From Pelosinus propionicus DSM 13327 (GTDB taxonomy: Bacteria; Bacillota; Negativicutes; DSM-13327): 64,000 bases of DNA. Below the pieces are notes generated by a model. It did not search any database. It saw only the letters and a program-made list of their open reading frames with translations, and was not told the origin of the DNA. Below, piece after piece: positions 32,957-42,142 of the stretch. A program made the position numbers and the translations under genes. The stretch is taken from assembly GCF_900114615.1 (NCBI RefSeq), contig NZ_FOTS01000006.1, positions 93,782-157,781 on the forward strand, in the 5' to 3' direction. The number at the start of each line of letters is the position of its first letter. Position 1 is the first letter of the stretch.

Positions 32957-34234
32957 TTAAATCAGGTTTTTCTGGGGCTCTCCTTCAACAAAGCTCAAAG
33001 AGTTGGGACCAGAAATTACTTCAATATTTGAATTCGCCTCGGCTTCTGCAAGTAAAGGCTCACTAATCAGCATCGTTGTTAATTCTAAGGTGTTTTGTAT
33101 CCATACAATTTTGTGTTGACCTGTGCCAATTCCATTACACATTTTTACTGCCATGCGCAGCGCATCTTCAGAAGTAGCTGCAACCATGGGAATCTTCACG
33201 GCTTCTACCTCAGTGCTGGTATATGCATTCGTGTACATGCTGATATAATCAATTTTATCAAACAGCTTGCGAGTTGTAACATCCACCATCCCAACTCCAT
33301 TAGCATTTCCATGGGATTCTTCCGTAACATCCAAAATAATGCTCTTTTTAAACTCAGGACCACCGCTTACACATTTTGTAATATACAGGCCGGTAACATT
33401 AGGATCTTGCCCGTCACCGCTAATATTTTTACCAATTTCATCAATTACCAGTATGTCAAACTTAGGGAACATAATACGCCCCATCAAATTACGAGCTTCC
33501 TCTAACAGAGCTGCTTCTCTCTCTAACAATAAAATATCATCCTTAGGAACGACTTCAATTTTATAGGTGTCTTCATAGGCATTTTCCACCAGAGAAACGG
33601 CAAACAACACTTTGGTTTTCTTCGCGATTATACATCCAATTTTCGGTATCAATTCCGCAAAGCGATCGAACCCCCGGCTATGAACCGAATCCGCCCCCAG
33701 CCTTTTGCCGAGTCCAATCACAAGCATTTTACAAATGCCGCTTTCAATCGGTCCTCGAAAACAAGTATGAGGCTTTATTCTTGGAATAATTACGATCCCA
33801 TCCGCCTCAAGGGCACTTTTACACACATAAATTGGTGATCCAGGCTCAAATTCACCAATCGCTTCCACATCCATGGAAGCATCAACTGGAACTCCCATTG
33901 TACTTTCACTGATCCCAAAAGAATCTAATAAGTCAGCCTGGCCTTCTGGTGTAGCCCCTCCATGACTTCCCATTACTGGAATAATAAAGGGCTTGGCTCC
34001 CGCTTCTATTAAGGTATCGACTACCGTTTTTGTAACCAAAGCAATATTGGCAACGCCCCGGCTGCCAACTCCTACGGCAATCCGCTTACCAGTTAAATCC
34101 CCTAAATAAGGCTCCATTTTCTGACGAACCTCACCAGGAATATCTTCCACTTTTTGCCGATTAAAATGCTGCTTGATTTTTATAAACCGCGGCAATTCAA
34201 TCGCTGGGAACTTATTTAAATCGAGTGATTGCAT
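32957..34234 (-). CDS. LarA-family protein (putative nickel-pincer racemase/epimerase)
   Basis: 425 residues of the LarA (lactate racemase) superfamily, which uses the nickel-pincer nucleotide to racemise or epimerise 2-hydroxy acids. Key positions are visible: H91 in MGSHGGATPEGQ, H156 in KPHTCFRGP, the cofactor-binding K169 in ESGICKML, and H185 in DSVHSRG. Cofactor synthesis genes (larB, larC, larE) are not in the window. Its place in the hexonate operon, between the MFS transporter and kdgK, suggests a sugar-acid 2-epimerase rather than a lactate racemase. The role is inferred. The ATG follows TGGAGATGAATC. Confidence 0.85.
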   Translation of the reverse strand: MQSLDLNKFPAIELPRFIKIKQHFNRQKVEDIPGEVRQKMEPYLGDLTGKRIAVGVGSRGVANIALVTKTVVDTLIEAGAKPFIIPVMGSHGGATPEGQADLLDSFGISESTMGVPVDASMDVEAIGEFEPGSPIYVCKSALEADGIVIIPRIKPHTCFRGPIESGICKMLVIGLGKRLGADSVHSRGFDRFAELIPKIGCIIAKKTKVLFAVSLVENAYEDTYKIEVVPKDDILLLEREAALLEEARNLMGRIMFPKFDILVIDEIGKNISGDGQDPNVTGLYITKCVSGGPEFKKSIILDVTEESHGNANGVGMVDVTTRKLFDKIDYISMYTNAYTSTEVEAVKIPMVAATSEDALRMAVKMCNGIGTGQHKIVWIQNTLELTTMLISEPLLAEAEANSNIEVISGPNSLSFVEGEPQKNLI

Positions 34235-34271
34235 TGTGATTCATCTCCACATTCATTTATTTACAACTATT

Positions 34272-34300
34272 GCAAGAGTGGCTTTAATAGCCACTCTTGC
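34272..34300. other. Intra-operon hairpin between the MFS and LarA-like genes
   Basis: Perfect 12-bp stem GCAAGAGTGGCT / AGCCACTCTTGC, 5-nt loop, no T-run on the minus strand. It may set mRNA stability rather than terminate. Confidence 0.5.
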
Positions 34301-34343
34301 TTTATAAACTGCAATAAAGAGAAGTAATCCGGCTCAAATTTGA

Positions 34344-35663
34344 TTATGAATTAGCCGATTTTGATGTCTCTTTGAGATTCTGTCCGATACCAAGAGGAAC
34401 GGAGATTAAGAGCAGAATTGCTCCAATAAAACCAGAAACTGCAATTGCATATAGTCCCGCATAAGGATTGTGAAAAGCCTGCTCAGCCCATACACGCAGG
34501 TTGGGAGCAAGGAATCCGCCTAAGTTACCAACGGAATTAATAAAGGCAATCCCGCTTGCTGCAGCTACGCCACTTAAAAATCTGCTAGGCAACGTCCAGA
34601 AAATAGGCTGACAAGCCAAGTTTCCGCAAGCAACTACGCATAGAGACAAAATTCCAAGCAGTGGACTTCCTGTAGCAGAAACAATGAACCCTGCACCTGC
34701 TGCCCCAATAATGATAGCAGCTAAAACACCACGACTGCCTGTTTTGTCAGAATAGCGAGGAAGAAGAACAGTAGCGGCTAATGCACAAATCCAAGGAATG
34801 GCACTGATTAACCCAACTTCCAGACCTACTTTTTTCCCTAACAATCCAGCAACGTGAGTAGGTAAATAGAAATTCAAACCATAATTACTCACTTGAATCA
34901 TAAAACAAATAGCAGCTAAGAATAAGACCTTAGGATTACCCAAAACTTTCAGCGGACCAACTTTCACTTGCGGTTTGGCCGCATTTTCCTCTTCTAATTC
35001 AGTCAGCAACGCTTTTTTCTCATCATCAGAAAGCCATTTTGCATCTTGAGGTTTGTCAACTAGGTACCAATAAGCCCATACACCCATAGCAGCGGCCAAT
35101 ATACCTTCTACAAGGAACATCCACTGCCAGCCTTTAAAGCCAAGCACCCCATTCATATCTAATAGTATTCCGGATAAAGGCGAACCGAAAATAAACGCCA
35201 ATGGCGGCCCAAGCCAAAAAAGTCCCATTACCGAACTACGACGACGTTCTGTAAACCAGGTAGTAAAATAATACACAATCGCTGGCATAAAGCCCGCTTC
35301 TGCAATTCCCAACAAAACCCGTAACCCTAAAAATTGAGTTTCTGTTGATACCCAAGCAAATCCGGCAGATACCAGACCCCAGGTAACCATAATACGAGCT
35401 AACCAAGCTCTTGCTCCCACATGATGCATGATAATATTACTCGGCACTTCAAATACCGCGTAGCCGATGAAAAAGATACCCGCGCCAAGAGCAAAGGCTG
35501 CATCGCTGACGCCAGTATCCAATTGAAAAGCCTGCTTTGCAAAACCAATGTTCGCGCGATCCAAAAAAGCAAAAATATACATGACCAGGATGAAAGGTAC
35601 AAGTTTATTCTTGGCTTTGTCCATCGCTTGATTGGTAAGTTCGGTTCTAGTGATTCCTGCCAT
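34344..35663 (-). CDS. MFS sugar-acid transporter (ACS family)
   Basis: 439 residues with about 12 membrane helices, of the anion:cation symporter branch of MFS that includes hexuronate (ExuT) and L-galactonate (LgoT) carriers. Signatures include FLDRANIGFAKQAFQLD, GYAVFEVPSNIIMHHVGARAW and GIAEAGFMPAIVYYFTTWF. It would take up the substrate of the operon with protons. The ATG follows TAGGAGTGTG. It stands between the Zn-dehydrogenase and LarA-like genes. The exact substrate is inferred to be a hexonate or hexuronate. Confidence 0.9.
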   Translation of the reverse strand: MAGITRTELTNQAMDKAKNKLVPFILVMYIFAFLDRANIGFAKQAFQLDTGVSDAAFALGAGIFFIGYAVFEVPSNIIMHHVGARAWLARIMVTWGLVSAGFAWVSTETQFLGLRVLLGIAEAGFMPAIVYYFTTWFTERRRSSVMGLFWLGPPLAFIFGSPLSGILLDMNGVLGFKGWQWMFLVEGILAAAMGVWAYWYLVDKPQDAKWLSDDEKKALLTELEEENAAKPQVKVGPLKVLGNPKVLFLAAICFMIQVSNYGLNFYLPTHVAGLLGKKVGLEVGLISAIPWICALAATVLLPRYSDKTGSRGVLAAIIIGAAGAGFIVSATGSPLLGILSLCVVACGNLACQPIFWTLPSRFLSGVAAASGIAFINSVGNLGGFLAPNLRVWAEQAFHNPYAGLYAIAVSGFIGAILLLISVPLGIGQNLKETSKSANS

Positions 35664-35757
35664 ACTAATAACACACTCCTAAATTATTTATATTCGTAAT
35701 TACCCAGTAGAAACCTCTATCAATTTACCGCAATTCATTGTTTTCTGAAATTTTCCA

Positions 35758-35789
35758 TCTCAACGAAACCTTGAAAGGAATCGTTGAGA
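35758..35789. other. Intra-operon hairpin between the dehydrogenase and MFS genes
   Basis: Stem TCTCAACGA..CC / GG..TCGTTGAGA with a 6-nt loop and no T-run. A likely processing or stability element. Confidence 0.45.
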
Positions 35790-35806
35790 CTGTATTTTTG
35801 TCAAAG

Positions 35807-36829
35807 CTATAGCAACGCTACTACTTTGAGATAGTTTCCAGGATGGGCTGCAATATCGCTGACTAATGCAGGAACGTCTTCAAAAGAAATGGTTTTTGTG
35901 ATTACAGCGGCAACATCCACTTTATGCTCACCTACCAGTTTGACACTTTCAGGAAAAGCATGGAAGCTGTTTCTGGAACCAACAATGTCCAGTTCTTTCT
36001 TGGTAAACAAAGCTGTAGGCAAAGAAATCTCACTTTTCGGCCAGCCCACAAGAGAAATTCTTCCCGCATAGGATACATAATCAATACTACTGCGGACAGC
36101 TGCAGCATTTCCAGATGCTTCGATAATGACCTCTGCCATTCTACCATTTGTAATCGTCTTTATTTCATTAATTGCATCAACTTTCACTGGATTAACAGTA
36201 TACTTTACTCCTAGTTGTTTGGCAAATTCCAATCTTTCTTCCACAGGGTCTACTACAATCGGTATCGCATTCAGGGTTAATGCATACTGCGCTGCCAGCA
36301 GGCCAATAGGACCAGATCCAGTAATTGCCACATATTCTCCTGCTTTTACACGGGAACGCTTCACAGCATGCATGGAAATGGTTAACGGTTCAACCATAGC
36401 CAGCAAATTCCAAGGTATTTCTTTTGGTACTTTATGCACTAAGTTCCTGGGATGAACAAAATACTCGGACATGGCTCCGTCAATGTGTACCCCTCTAACG
36501 GTCAAATTTTCGCAGCAATTCGTACGGTCATTTTGACATGGGTAACATTCTCCACAATATACATAAGGTTCAATCACCACATGATCGCCAATCGCTAGCT
36601 CCGTCTCGCCTTCTGGTACTGCTACCACTTCACCAGCTGCTTCATGTCCGATGATCCGGGGATAGGATACAAGAGGATTCGTCCCCATATAGGCACCAAT
36701 ATCGGAACCGCATATTCCCAAACTCCGTGTCTTAATTAAAACTTCATTTTCCCCACGCTGCGGATAAGCGACTTCTTCCACTTTAATATCCCCAGGTGAT
36801 TGTAAATAAATAGCCTTCATCCTTCTCAT
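35807..36829 (-). CDS. Zn-dependent dehydrogenase, LgoD/RspB-like
   Basis: About 340 residues of the medium-chain Zn alcohol dehydrogenase family. The catalytic-zinc Cys lies in SLGICGSDIGAYMG and the His/Glu in PRIIGHEAAGEV. Four structural-zinc cysteines lie in CGECYPCQNDRTNCCE, and the nucleotide site reads ITGSGPIGLLAAQYA. The segment TVRGVHIDGAMSEYFVHP and a later VGSRN resemble L-galactonate 5-dehydrogenase (LgoD/YjjN). Such an enzyme would feed tagaturonate to UxaB, which fits the absence of a uronate isomerase here. The start is uncertain: Met at 36829 follows GAAAGAGAG; Met at 36844 or 36820 are alternatives. Confidence 0.87.
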   Translation of the reverse strand: MRRMKAIYLQSPGDIKVEEVAYPQRGENEVLIKTRSLGICGSDIGAYMGTNPLVSYPRIIGHEAAGEVVAVPEGETELAIGDHVVIEPYVYCGECYPCQNDRTNCCENLTVRGVHIDGAMSEYFVHPRNLVHKVPKEIPWNLLAMVEPLTISMHAVKRSRVKAGEYVAITGSGPIGLLAAQYALTLNAIPIVVDPVEERLEFAKQLGVKYTVNPVKVDAINEIKTITNGRMAEVIIEASGNAAAVRSSIDYVSYAGRISLVGWPKSEISLPTALFTKKELDIVGSRNSFHAFPESVKLVGEHKVDVAAVITKTISFEDVPALVSDIAAHPGNYLKVVALL

Positions 36830-36864
36830 GCACTCTCTTTCCATTGATTTTATTTGGGTTTTTG

Positions 36865-38346
36865 TTATAAGGTTACGCCATTTTTAAAGATAGCAATTTC
36901 TCTAAAACCCATATTCTCTGATTTAGACAGTCGCCCAGAAGAAATTTCTAGGATATAGGAGAAAAACTCATCTGTCACAGCTTGCATCGACTGTCCTTCC
37001 AGCAGTTGTCCAGCATTAAAATCCATCCAATTGCTTTTACGCCTAAATAGATCACTATTTGTAGCTACTTTTATGGTTGGTACTGCCGTGCCGAGGGGGG
37101 TGCCACGTCCAGTAGTAAATAAGACGATATGACAGCCTGCAGCAGCTAGCGCTGTTGCCGCTACAGCATCATTGCCTGGTCCATTTAAAAGATTCAGTCC
37201 CTTATGCTTCACAGACTCACCGTAGCCCAGTACATCAACAACAATACTGCGCCCCCCTTTTTGTGTGCAGCCTAGTGACTTTTCTTCCAAAGTGGAAATG
37301 CCGCCTTTTTTATTACCGGGGGATGGATTTTCATAAATCGGTTGATTATATGACATAAAATAATCTTTAAAATCATTGACCAGCTTCACCGTTTTATCAA
37401 ACACAGCTTGATCTTTCGCACGTTTCATCAAAATCGTTTCAGCACCAAACATCTCTGGCACTTCCGTCAGAACGGTGCTGCCGCCGCAGGCAATCAGCTT
37501 ATCGGAAAATGCTCCTACCAGCGGGTTACCGGTAATACCTGAAAAACCATCAGAACCACCGCATTTTAGACCTACAACCAGCTCGGAAACAGGGCATTCT
37601 TCTCTTTTGAATTGACCGGCATATGCAATTAGCTCTTCTATGAGTTCTCTGCCAGCTGAAAGTTCGTCTTCTACCTCTTGGGCTGCTAAAAACTTAACGC
37701 GACCAGGATCATACTCTCCCAGTATCTTCTTAAACTCTGGAATATTATTATTCTCACAGCCCAATCCAAGTACCAGCACACCGCCAGCATTAGGGTGATT
37801 GACCAAAGCTGCCAAAATACGCTGGGTTGTCAGATGATCCTCGCCAAGCTGAGAACAGCCATAAGGATGAGTAAATTCAAAGACACCATCAATGTTTGCA
37901 CCCGCAATTTCATTGCCTTGCTTAGCCAACAATTGAGCTGCTCGATTCACGCAGCTTACCGTAGGGATAATCCAGATCTCATTGCGAACTCCAACCCGTC
38001 CGTCTTCTCGCCTGTATCCCTTAAAGGTTTGATTACAAGTAACAGACTGTTCTTGAGGCAGATCTGGCTCATAACTATATTCCAGCATATCACCAAGATT
38101 GGTTTTAATATTATGAGCATGTACCCAGCTGCCAGCTTCAACATCTCTCACTACGTGTCCAATAGGAAAGCCATATTTTATGATGTGCTCGTTTTCTTTT
38201 AAGTCCTGCAGGGCAATTTTATGCCCTTTAGCAATATCTTCGAGAGCCATAATCTTAACAGGTCCTACCGTAAGCTGCTCTCCTTTTTTTATATCATCAA
38301 GGGTAACAGCTACATTATCTGCTTCATGGATCTTTAACAATGACAT
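36865..38346 (-). CDS. uxaA: Altronate dehydratase
   Basis: 493 residues matching UxaA, which dehydrates D-altronate to 2-keto-3-deoxygluconate. The N-terminal SAF-like part (about 1-95) contains ENEHIIKYGFPIGHV. The C-terminal catalytic part has GVRNEIWIIPTVSCVNRAAQL, HPYGCSQLGEDH, KCGGSDGFSGITGNPL and TTGRGTPLGTAVPTIKVATN. Conserved cysteines could hold an Fe centre. The ATG follows GGGGTAACGGAT. It overlaps nothing and follows uxaB by 5 bp, so it is tightly coupled. Confidence 0.95.
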   Translation of the reverse strand: MSLLKIHEADNVAVTLDDIKKGEQLTVGPVKIMALEDIAKGHKIALQDLKENEHIIKYGFPIGHVVRDVEAGSWVHAHNIKTNLGDMLEYSYEPDLPQEQSVTCNQTFKGYRREDGRVGVRNEIWIIPTVSCVNRAAQLLAKQGNEIAGANIDGVFEFTHPYGCSQLGEDHLTTQRILAALVNHPNAGGVLVLGLGCENNNIPEFKKILGEYDPGRVKFLAAQEVEDELSAGRELIEELIAYAGQFKREECPVSELVVGLKCGGSDGFSGITGNPLVGAFSDKLIACGGSTVLTEVPEMFGAETILMKRAKDQAVFDKTVKLVNDFKDYFMSYNQPIYENPSPGNKKGGISTLEEKSLGCTQKGGRSIVVDVLGYGESVKHKGLNLLNGPGNDAVAATALAAAGCHIVLFTTGRGTPLGTAVPTIKVATNSDLFRRKSNWMDFNAGQLLEGQSMQAVTDEFFSYILEISSGRLSKSENMGFREIAIFKNGVTL

Positions 38347-38351
38347 ATCCG

Positions 38352-39878
38352 TTACCCCCTAATCAGCCGCGCAACAGTAACTTGCATACCATCGTTAACA
38401 ATTTGATATAGATAGTCAGCAGTTTTTTCCGTCAAACTATTAACTTGATTCAAATCCTGCCCCCAAATAGCAGCATTTTCTAAAACAGTTTTTATTACAG
38501 CAATGATACTTTCCTTGCTTCCATCAAATGTCTTCCAGGTATCTGCAAAGAATTCCAATACCGGCACATCGTCTTTCATCACAAATTCGCCTTTTTCTCG
38601 TTTTGCCTGCATACCATTCTCTGCCACGTTGCCATCCTTGTACACAGCGATCAGTGCCGCTAATGAAAAGGTCAATTTTTCAGGCAATCTACCATGAAGT
38701 TGCTGATATTCTAAAATCGAAGGCAAAACTCTGGCTTTAAATTTCGATGAGGAATTGAGTAAAATGCTGATTAGATAATGTCTGATATATGGATTTTGAA
38801 AACGTTCGATTACAGAATCTGCAAATTCAGTCAGCATTTTTTTATCCAAATCAATGGAAGGAATAATCTCATCAGAAACAATTTGTCTCACATATTTTCC
38901 TAACACTTCATGATCCATCATTTCTCCGACTTCTTCTAATCCATATAAAAATGCTGCGGGAATAGAAGCAGTATGAGCTCCATTTAAAATTCGAACTTTC
39001 CGTGTACGATAGGGCGTCATATCATCCGTCCAGATAACATTAAGACCAATTTCTGTAAAAGGAAGCCGCTTTGCTAATTCCTGGGGTCCTTCGATTACCC
39101 ATAGGTGGAAGAGTTCGCCTGTGTTAATTAATTGATCATTATATCCTAATTTCGTTTCAAGGTCTCTTACTTCATCTTTTGGATAACCAGTTACTACTCG
39201 ATCCACTAATGAATTAAGGAAATAATTATGATTGCTGACCCAAGATTTAAATTCTTGTGATAAGTTCCAAGCATCGCAAAGTTTTAGGACGACTTCTTTT
39301 AGCTTATCGCCATTACGATCAATCAGCTCGCAAGGAATAATAACCATGCCTTTTTCTGGGGCACCATGAAAGTACTGAAAACGATGATACAAGTACGCCG
39401 CCAACTTACCAGGAAAAGAACTTGGCGGTTCATGATCCAAACGATCATTTTCATCATAAGCGATACCAGCTTCGGTAGTATTAGAGATCACAAATTCAAT
39501 ATCAGGATTTTCCGCACACTTAAGATACGCGTCCCAATTTGTATAGGGATTAATTCCTCTGCTGATTGAACTGATAATTTCTTTCTGTTCCACGGGATTT
39601 CCATCTTGCAAGCCTCTCAGCAACAGGGTATATAGACCATCCTGCTCATTTAATTTCCCTGCCAGTCCTTGGGCAATCGGCTGAACAACCACAACTCGTC
39701 CATTAAACTTCCCCTGCTTATTAAGTTGATGAATCATCCAATCAACAAACGCTCTTAAAAAATTGCCTTCACCAAATTGGATTACCCTCTCGGGTAAATT
39801 ACTTGAGTTGATTTGTGCAGCAACATCTTCTGGTAAGAATAAATCACTGCGCAAAAGCGCCCCATTTAAATTTTTCAT
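38352..39878 (-). CDS. uxaB: Tagaturonate reductase (altronate oxidoreductase)
   Basis: 508 residues of the mannitol/altronate dehydrogenase family; UxaB reduces D-tagaturonate to D-altronate with NADH. The dinucleotide region IQFGEGNFLRAFVDWMIHQL and the catalytic segment RKVRILNGAHTASIPAAFL (Lys and His) are clear. The protein is the length of UxaB rather than of the shorter mannitol dehydrogenases. The ATG follows GAGAGGAGAATCT. It is the first gene after the sigma-54 promoter at 39974-39989 and leads the hexonate operon. Confidence 0.93.
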   Translation of the reverse strand: MKNLNGALLRSDLFLPEDVAAQINSSNLPERVIQFGEGNFLRAFVDWMIHQLNKQGKFNGRVVVVQPIAQGLAGKLNEQDGLYTLLLRGLQDGNPVEQKEIISSISRGINPYTNWDAYLKCAENPDIEFVISNTTEAGIAYDENDRLDHEPPSSFPGKLAAYLYHRFQYFHGAPEKGMVIIPCELIDRNGDKLKEVVLKLCDAWNLSQEFKSWVSNHNYFLNSLVDRVVTGYPKDEVRDLETKLGYNDQLINTGELFHLWVIEGPQELAKRLPFTEIGLNVIWTDDMTPYRTRKVRILNGAHTASIPAAFLYGLEEVGEMMDHEVLGKYVRQIVSDEIIPSIDLDKKMLTEFADSVIERFQNPYIRHYLISILLNSSSKFKARVLPSILEYQQLHGRLPEKLTFSLAALIAVYKDGNVAENGMQAKREKGEFVMKDDVPVLEFFADTWKTFDGSKESIIAVIKTVLENAAIWGQDLNQVNSLTEKTADYLYQIVNDGMQVTVARLIRG

Positions 39879-39973
39879 AGATTCTCCTCTCTTCTTATCT
39901 AAGATAGATTGCTAAAATTAGCCAAACATTTTGCTTTTTATCAATCTACTCTACTTCTACGACTATCTTATTA

Positions 39974-39989
39974 TGCAAATATCATGCCA
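39974..39989 (-). promoter_or_regulatory. Sigma-54 promoter of the hexonate operon
   Basis: Minus-strand TGGCATGATATTTGCA fits the -24/-12 consensus exactly. Start near 39963, giving an 85-nt leader before uxaB. Confidence 0.88.
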
Positions 39990-40032
39990 ATACTGTCACC
40001 CTTTGAATACCTAAGATTCTGATTATTAAACA

Positions 40033-40089
40033 ACAAGCGATAGATGCATAAAGCAACTCGAACTGTTGCTTTATGCATCTATCGCTTGT
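40033..40089 (-). terminator. Perfect 25-bp inverted repeat after the activator gene
   Basis: The arms at 40033-40057 (starting ACAAGCGATAGATGC) and 40065-40089 are exact complements with a 7-nt loop. On the minus strand a modest T-rich tail follows. It separates the activator gene from the hexonate promoter and probably terminates the former. Confidence 0.7.
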
Positions 40090-40092
40090 ATC

Positions 40093-41988
40093 TTATCGAT
40101 TCTGTTTTTGGATTTTTCGCCATAAAGTGGTACGGTTTATACCTAAGCGACTGGCCGCTCGAGTGTAGTTAAATTTTTCTTCCCGTAAAATTTGTTCAAT
40201 TGCTTCCTTCTCTATCTCTTCCAAATTACCATATTGACCATGCAAGGAATCTGTTTGGAGAGAGGCTGACGGTGCGGGCAAAATGCTCCTAATATCTTCA
40301 GCGGTAACCACTTTATTATCCGATAGCAATAAGACTCTTTCCATAAGGTTGACCAATTCTCGTACATTCCCAGGCCAAGGAAGTTTTTCTAAAATTATTA
40401 GTGCTTCTGGAGCAATCCCTTTCACTTCCGGATTTAGAAGATTCAACTTGCGATAAAAATATTCCACCAATATAGGAATATCTCCTTTTCGATCTCTAAG
40501 GGGCGGCAGGTAAAGACGTAAAATATCAAGACGATAGTATAAATCTTCCCTAAACTTCTTTTTGGCAACCAAATTAGCCATATCTTGATTGGTAGCTGCA
40601 ATTACCCTTACATCTACAGGAATGACTCGATCCCCACCTAAGCGCATCACTTCTTTTTCCTGCAGCACCCGCAGTAGACGAGCTTGCAGGGCTAAGGGCA
40701 TCTCTCCGATTTCATCCAGAAACATCGTACCGCCATGAGCCAATTCAAATAGCCCCTGCTTACCACCTTTCTTCGCCCCCGTAAATGCACCTTCTTCATA
40801 ACCCAATAACTCACTTTCCAGTAAATTTTCAGGCAGAGCAGCACAATTAACAGCAACAAAAGGACTCTTATCACGAGAACTAAGGTTATGAATACTTTGG
40901 GCAAACATTTCCTTACCAGTACCAGACTCACCAGTGATCAGCACGGTAGAACTAGACATGGCATAGCGGCGCGCTTGCCTTTTAGCTGCCTCCAGTGCCG
41001 CCGAGGAACCGATAATTTGATTTAGACTTACTTTGGCGACCAAGCCCTTTGAGTGCAGCTTTTGTCGTATCGCCTGCTCAAAGCGCTGCAGTTGGGTCAC
41101 ATCCTGGAAACTAGCAATTGCCCCCACTACTTCATCTTTAATCTTAATCGGTATTCGCTTCGTAGCTAATTCTTTATTCCCCAGATGCTGAACTTCACCC
41201 ATTTCTGCTACTCCATTCTCAAGAACAGCAGGCAAACGAGTATTTGGTATCACCTCACTAACAGAGCGTCCAACAGCCATTGCCTGCGATACTTGGAAAA
41301 TATCGCAGGCAGCAGGATTAAAAAAGGTAATGCGAGCCGCTTTATCCACAGCAACGATCCCATCCGTAGATGAATTCACAATAGCTTGCAAAAGCTCAGC
41401 CCGTTCTTGTTCCCGGCGGCGAACTTCTGCCACCAGTTCAGCCTCTTTAATGGCTTTATAGATTGCATCTTTACCAGTGCCGATTACATAGCCGCCAAGC
41501 CCTATTTGGCGAGCAAGTTCAACTGAATTCGCATCACCAATGACTACTTTAATGCCTTCACTGGCAGCAAAAGCAATTCTCTCTGCCGTTTCCGCCTTGT
41601 TTTCCAGAGCAATTACCCGTACCGAAATTCCCAACAATTCAGCCAAGGTCTCACACTCATAAATAACATTCCTAAACCCAGCTACACCAATTACACCTAA
41701 GCTTACTCCTACCTGTTTGATCGTACGCAAAATATCAAGAGCGGTGACCTGTATCTGCACCACCGGCACGGAAACTTGTTCAGCAATCAGTAAGGCAGTA
41801 CCACCGCGGCTAATTAGAACTTCCGCCCCTCGCTCCACCGCTAACCGCGCTTGTTCCAACCCAACCTGGGAATCACCAAGGGCAACTTCAACATTTCCCT
41901 GCCATTCAGGGTCACGTTCTAAAATAACTTCATCAGCTAGCTTTTTCATGCTGGCAAATGGAGCAATTAGACAAATTTTATAATCCAT
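40093..41988 (-). CDS. PrpR-type sigma-54 activator of the hexonate operon
   Basis: About 631 residues. A PrpR_N sensor (about 1-190, starting [17 protein letters not shown]) is followed by a PAS domain (about 200-310), a sigma-54 AAA+ domain with [15 protein letters not shown] and [12 protein letters not shown], and a C-terminal Fis-type HTH ([20 protein letters not shown]). The ATG at 41988 follows GGAGGGGAAAT; an upstream Met at 42135 is rejected. Family members bind a metabolite through PrpR_N. The gene lies directly upstream of the hexonate operon on the same strand and should activate its -24/-12 promoter. Confidence 0.92.
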   Translation of the reverse strand: MDYKICLIAPFASMKKLADEVILERDPEWQGNVEVALGDSQVGLEQARLAVERGAEVLISRGGTALLIAEQVSVPVVQIQVTALDILRTIKQVGVSLGVIGVAGFRNVIYECETLAELLGISVRVIALENKAETAERIAFAASEGIKVVIGDANSVELARQIGLGGYVIGTGKDAIYKAIKEAELVAEVRRREQERAELLQAIVNSSTDGIVAVDKAARITFFNPAACDIFQVSQAMAVGRSVSEVIPNTRLPAVLENGVAEMGEVQHLGNKELATKRIPIKIKDEVVGAIASFQDVTQLQRFEQAIRQKLHSKGLVAKVSLNQIIGSSAALEAAKRQARRYAMSSSTVLITGESGTGKEMFAQSIHNLSSRDKSPFVAVNCAALPENLLESELLGYEEGAFTGAKKGGKQGLFELAHGGTMFLDEIGEMPLALQARLLRVLQEKEVMRLGGDRVIPVDVRVIAATNQDMANLVAKKKFREDLYYRLDILRLYLPPLRDRKGDIPILVEYFYRKLNLLNPEVKGIAPEALIILEKLPWPGNVRELVNLMERVLLLSDNKVVTAEDIRSILPAPSASLQTDSLHGQYGNLEEIEKEAIEQILREEKFNYTRAASRLGINRTTLWRKIQKQNR

Positions 41989-42142
41989 ATTTCCCCTCCA
42001 ATCGGGATTCTTCTCATAGAAATCTTTATTGTAATTTCTCTGTAAAAGCCAGAACTCCTGTAAATATTTTTTTGTAAGTTGACACCACCTATTAACTTTG
42101 ATACAATAGTCAAAATTTGTATAGGAAGGCGGCAATGCGACA

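Noticed and set aside
36820..36844. A single certain start codon for the Zn-dehydrogenase.
   Set aside because: Three in-frame Met codons cluster with only weak ribosome binding sites, so the start is left uncertain.
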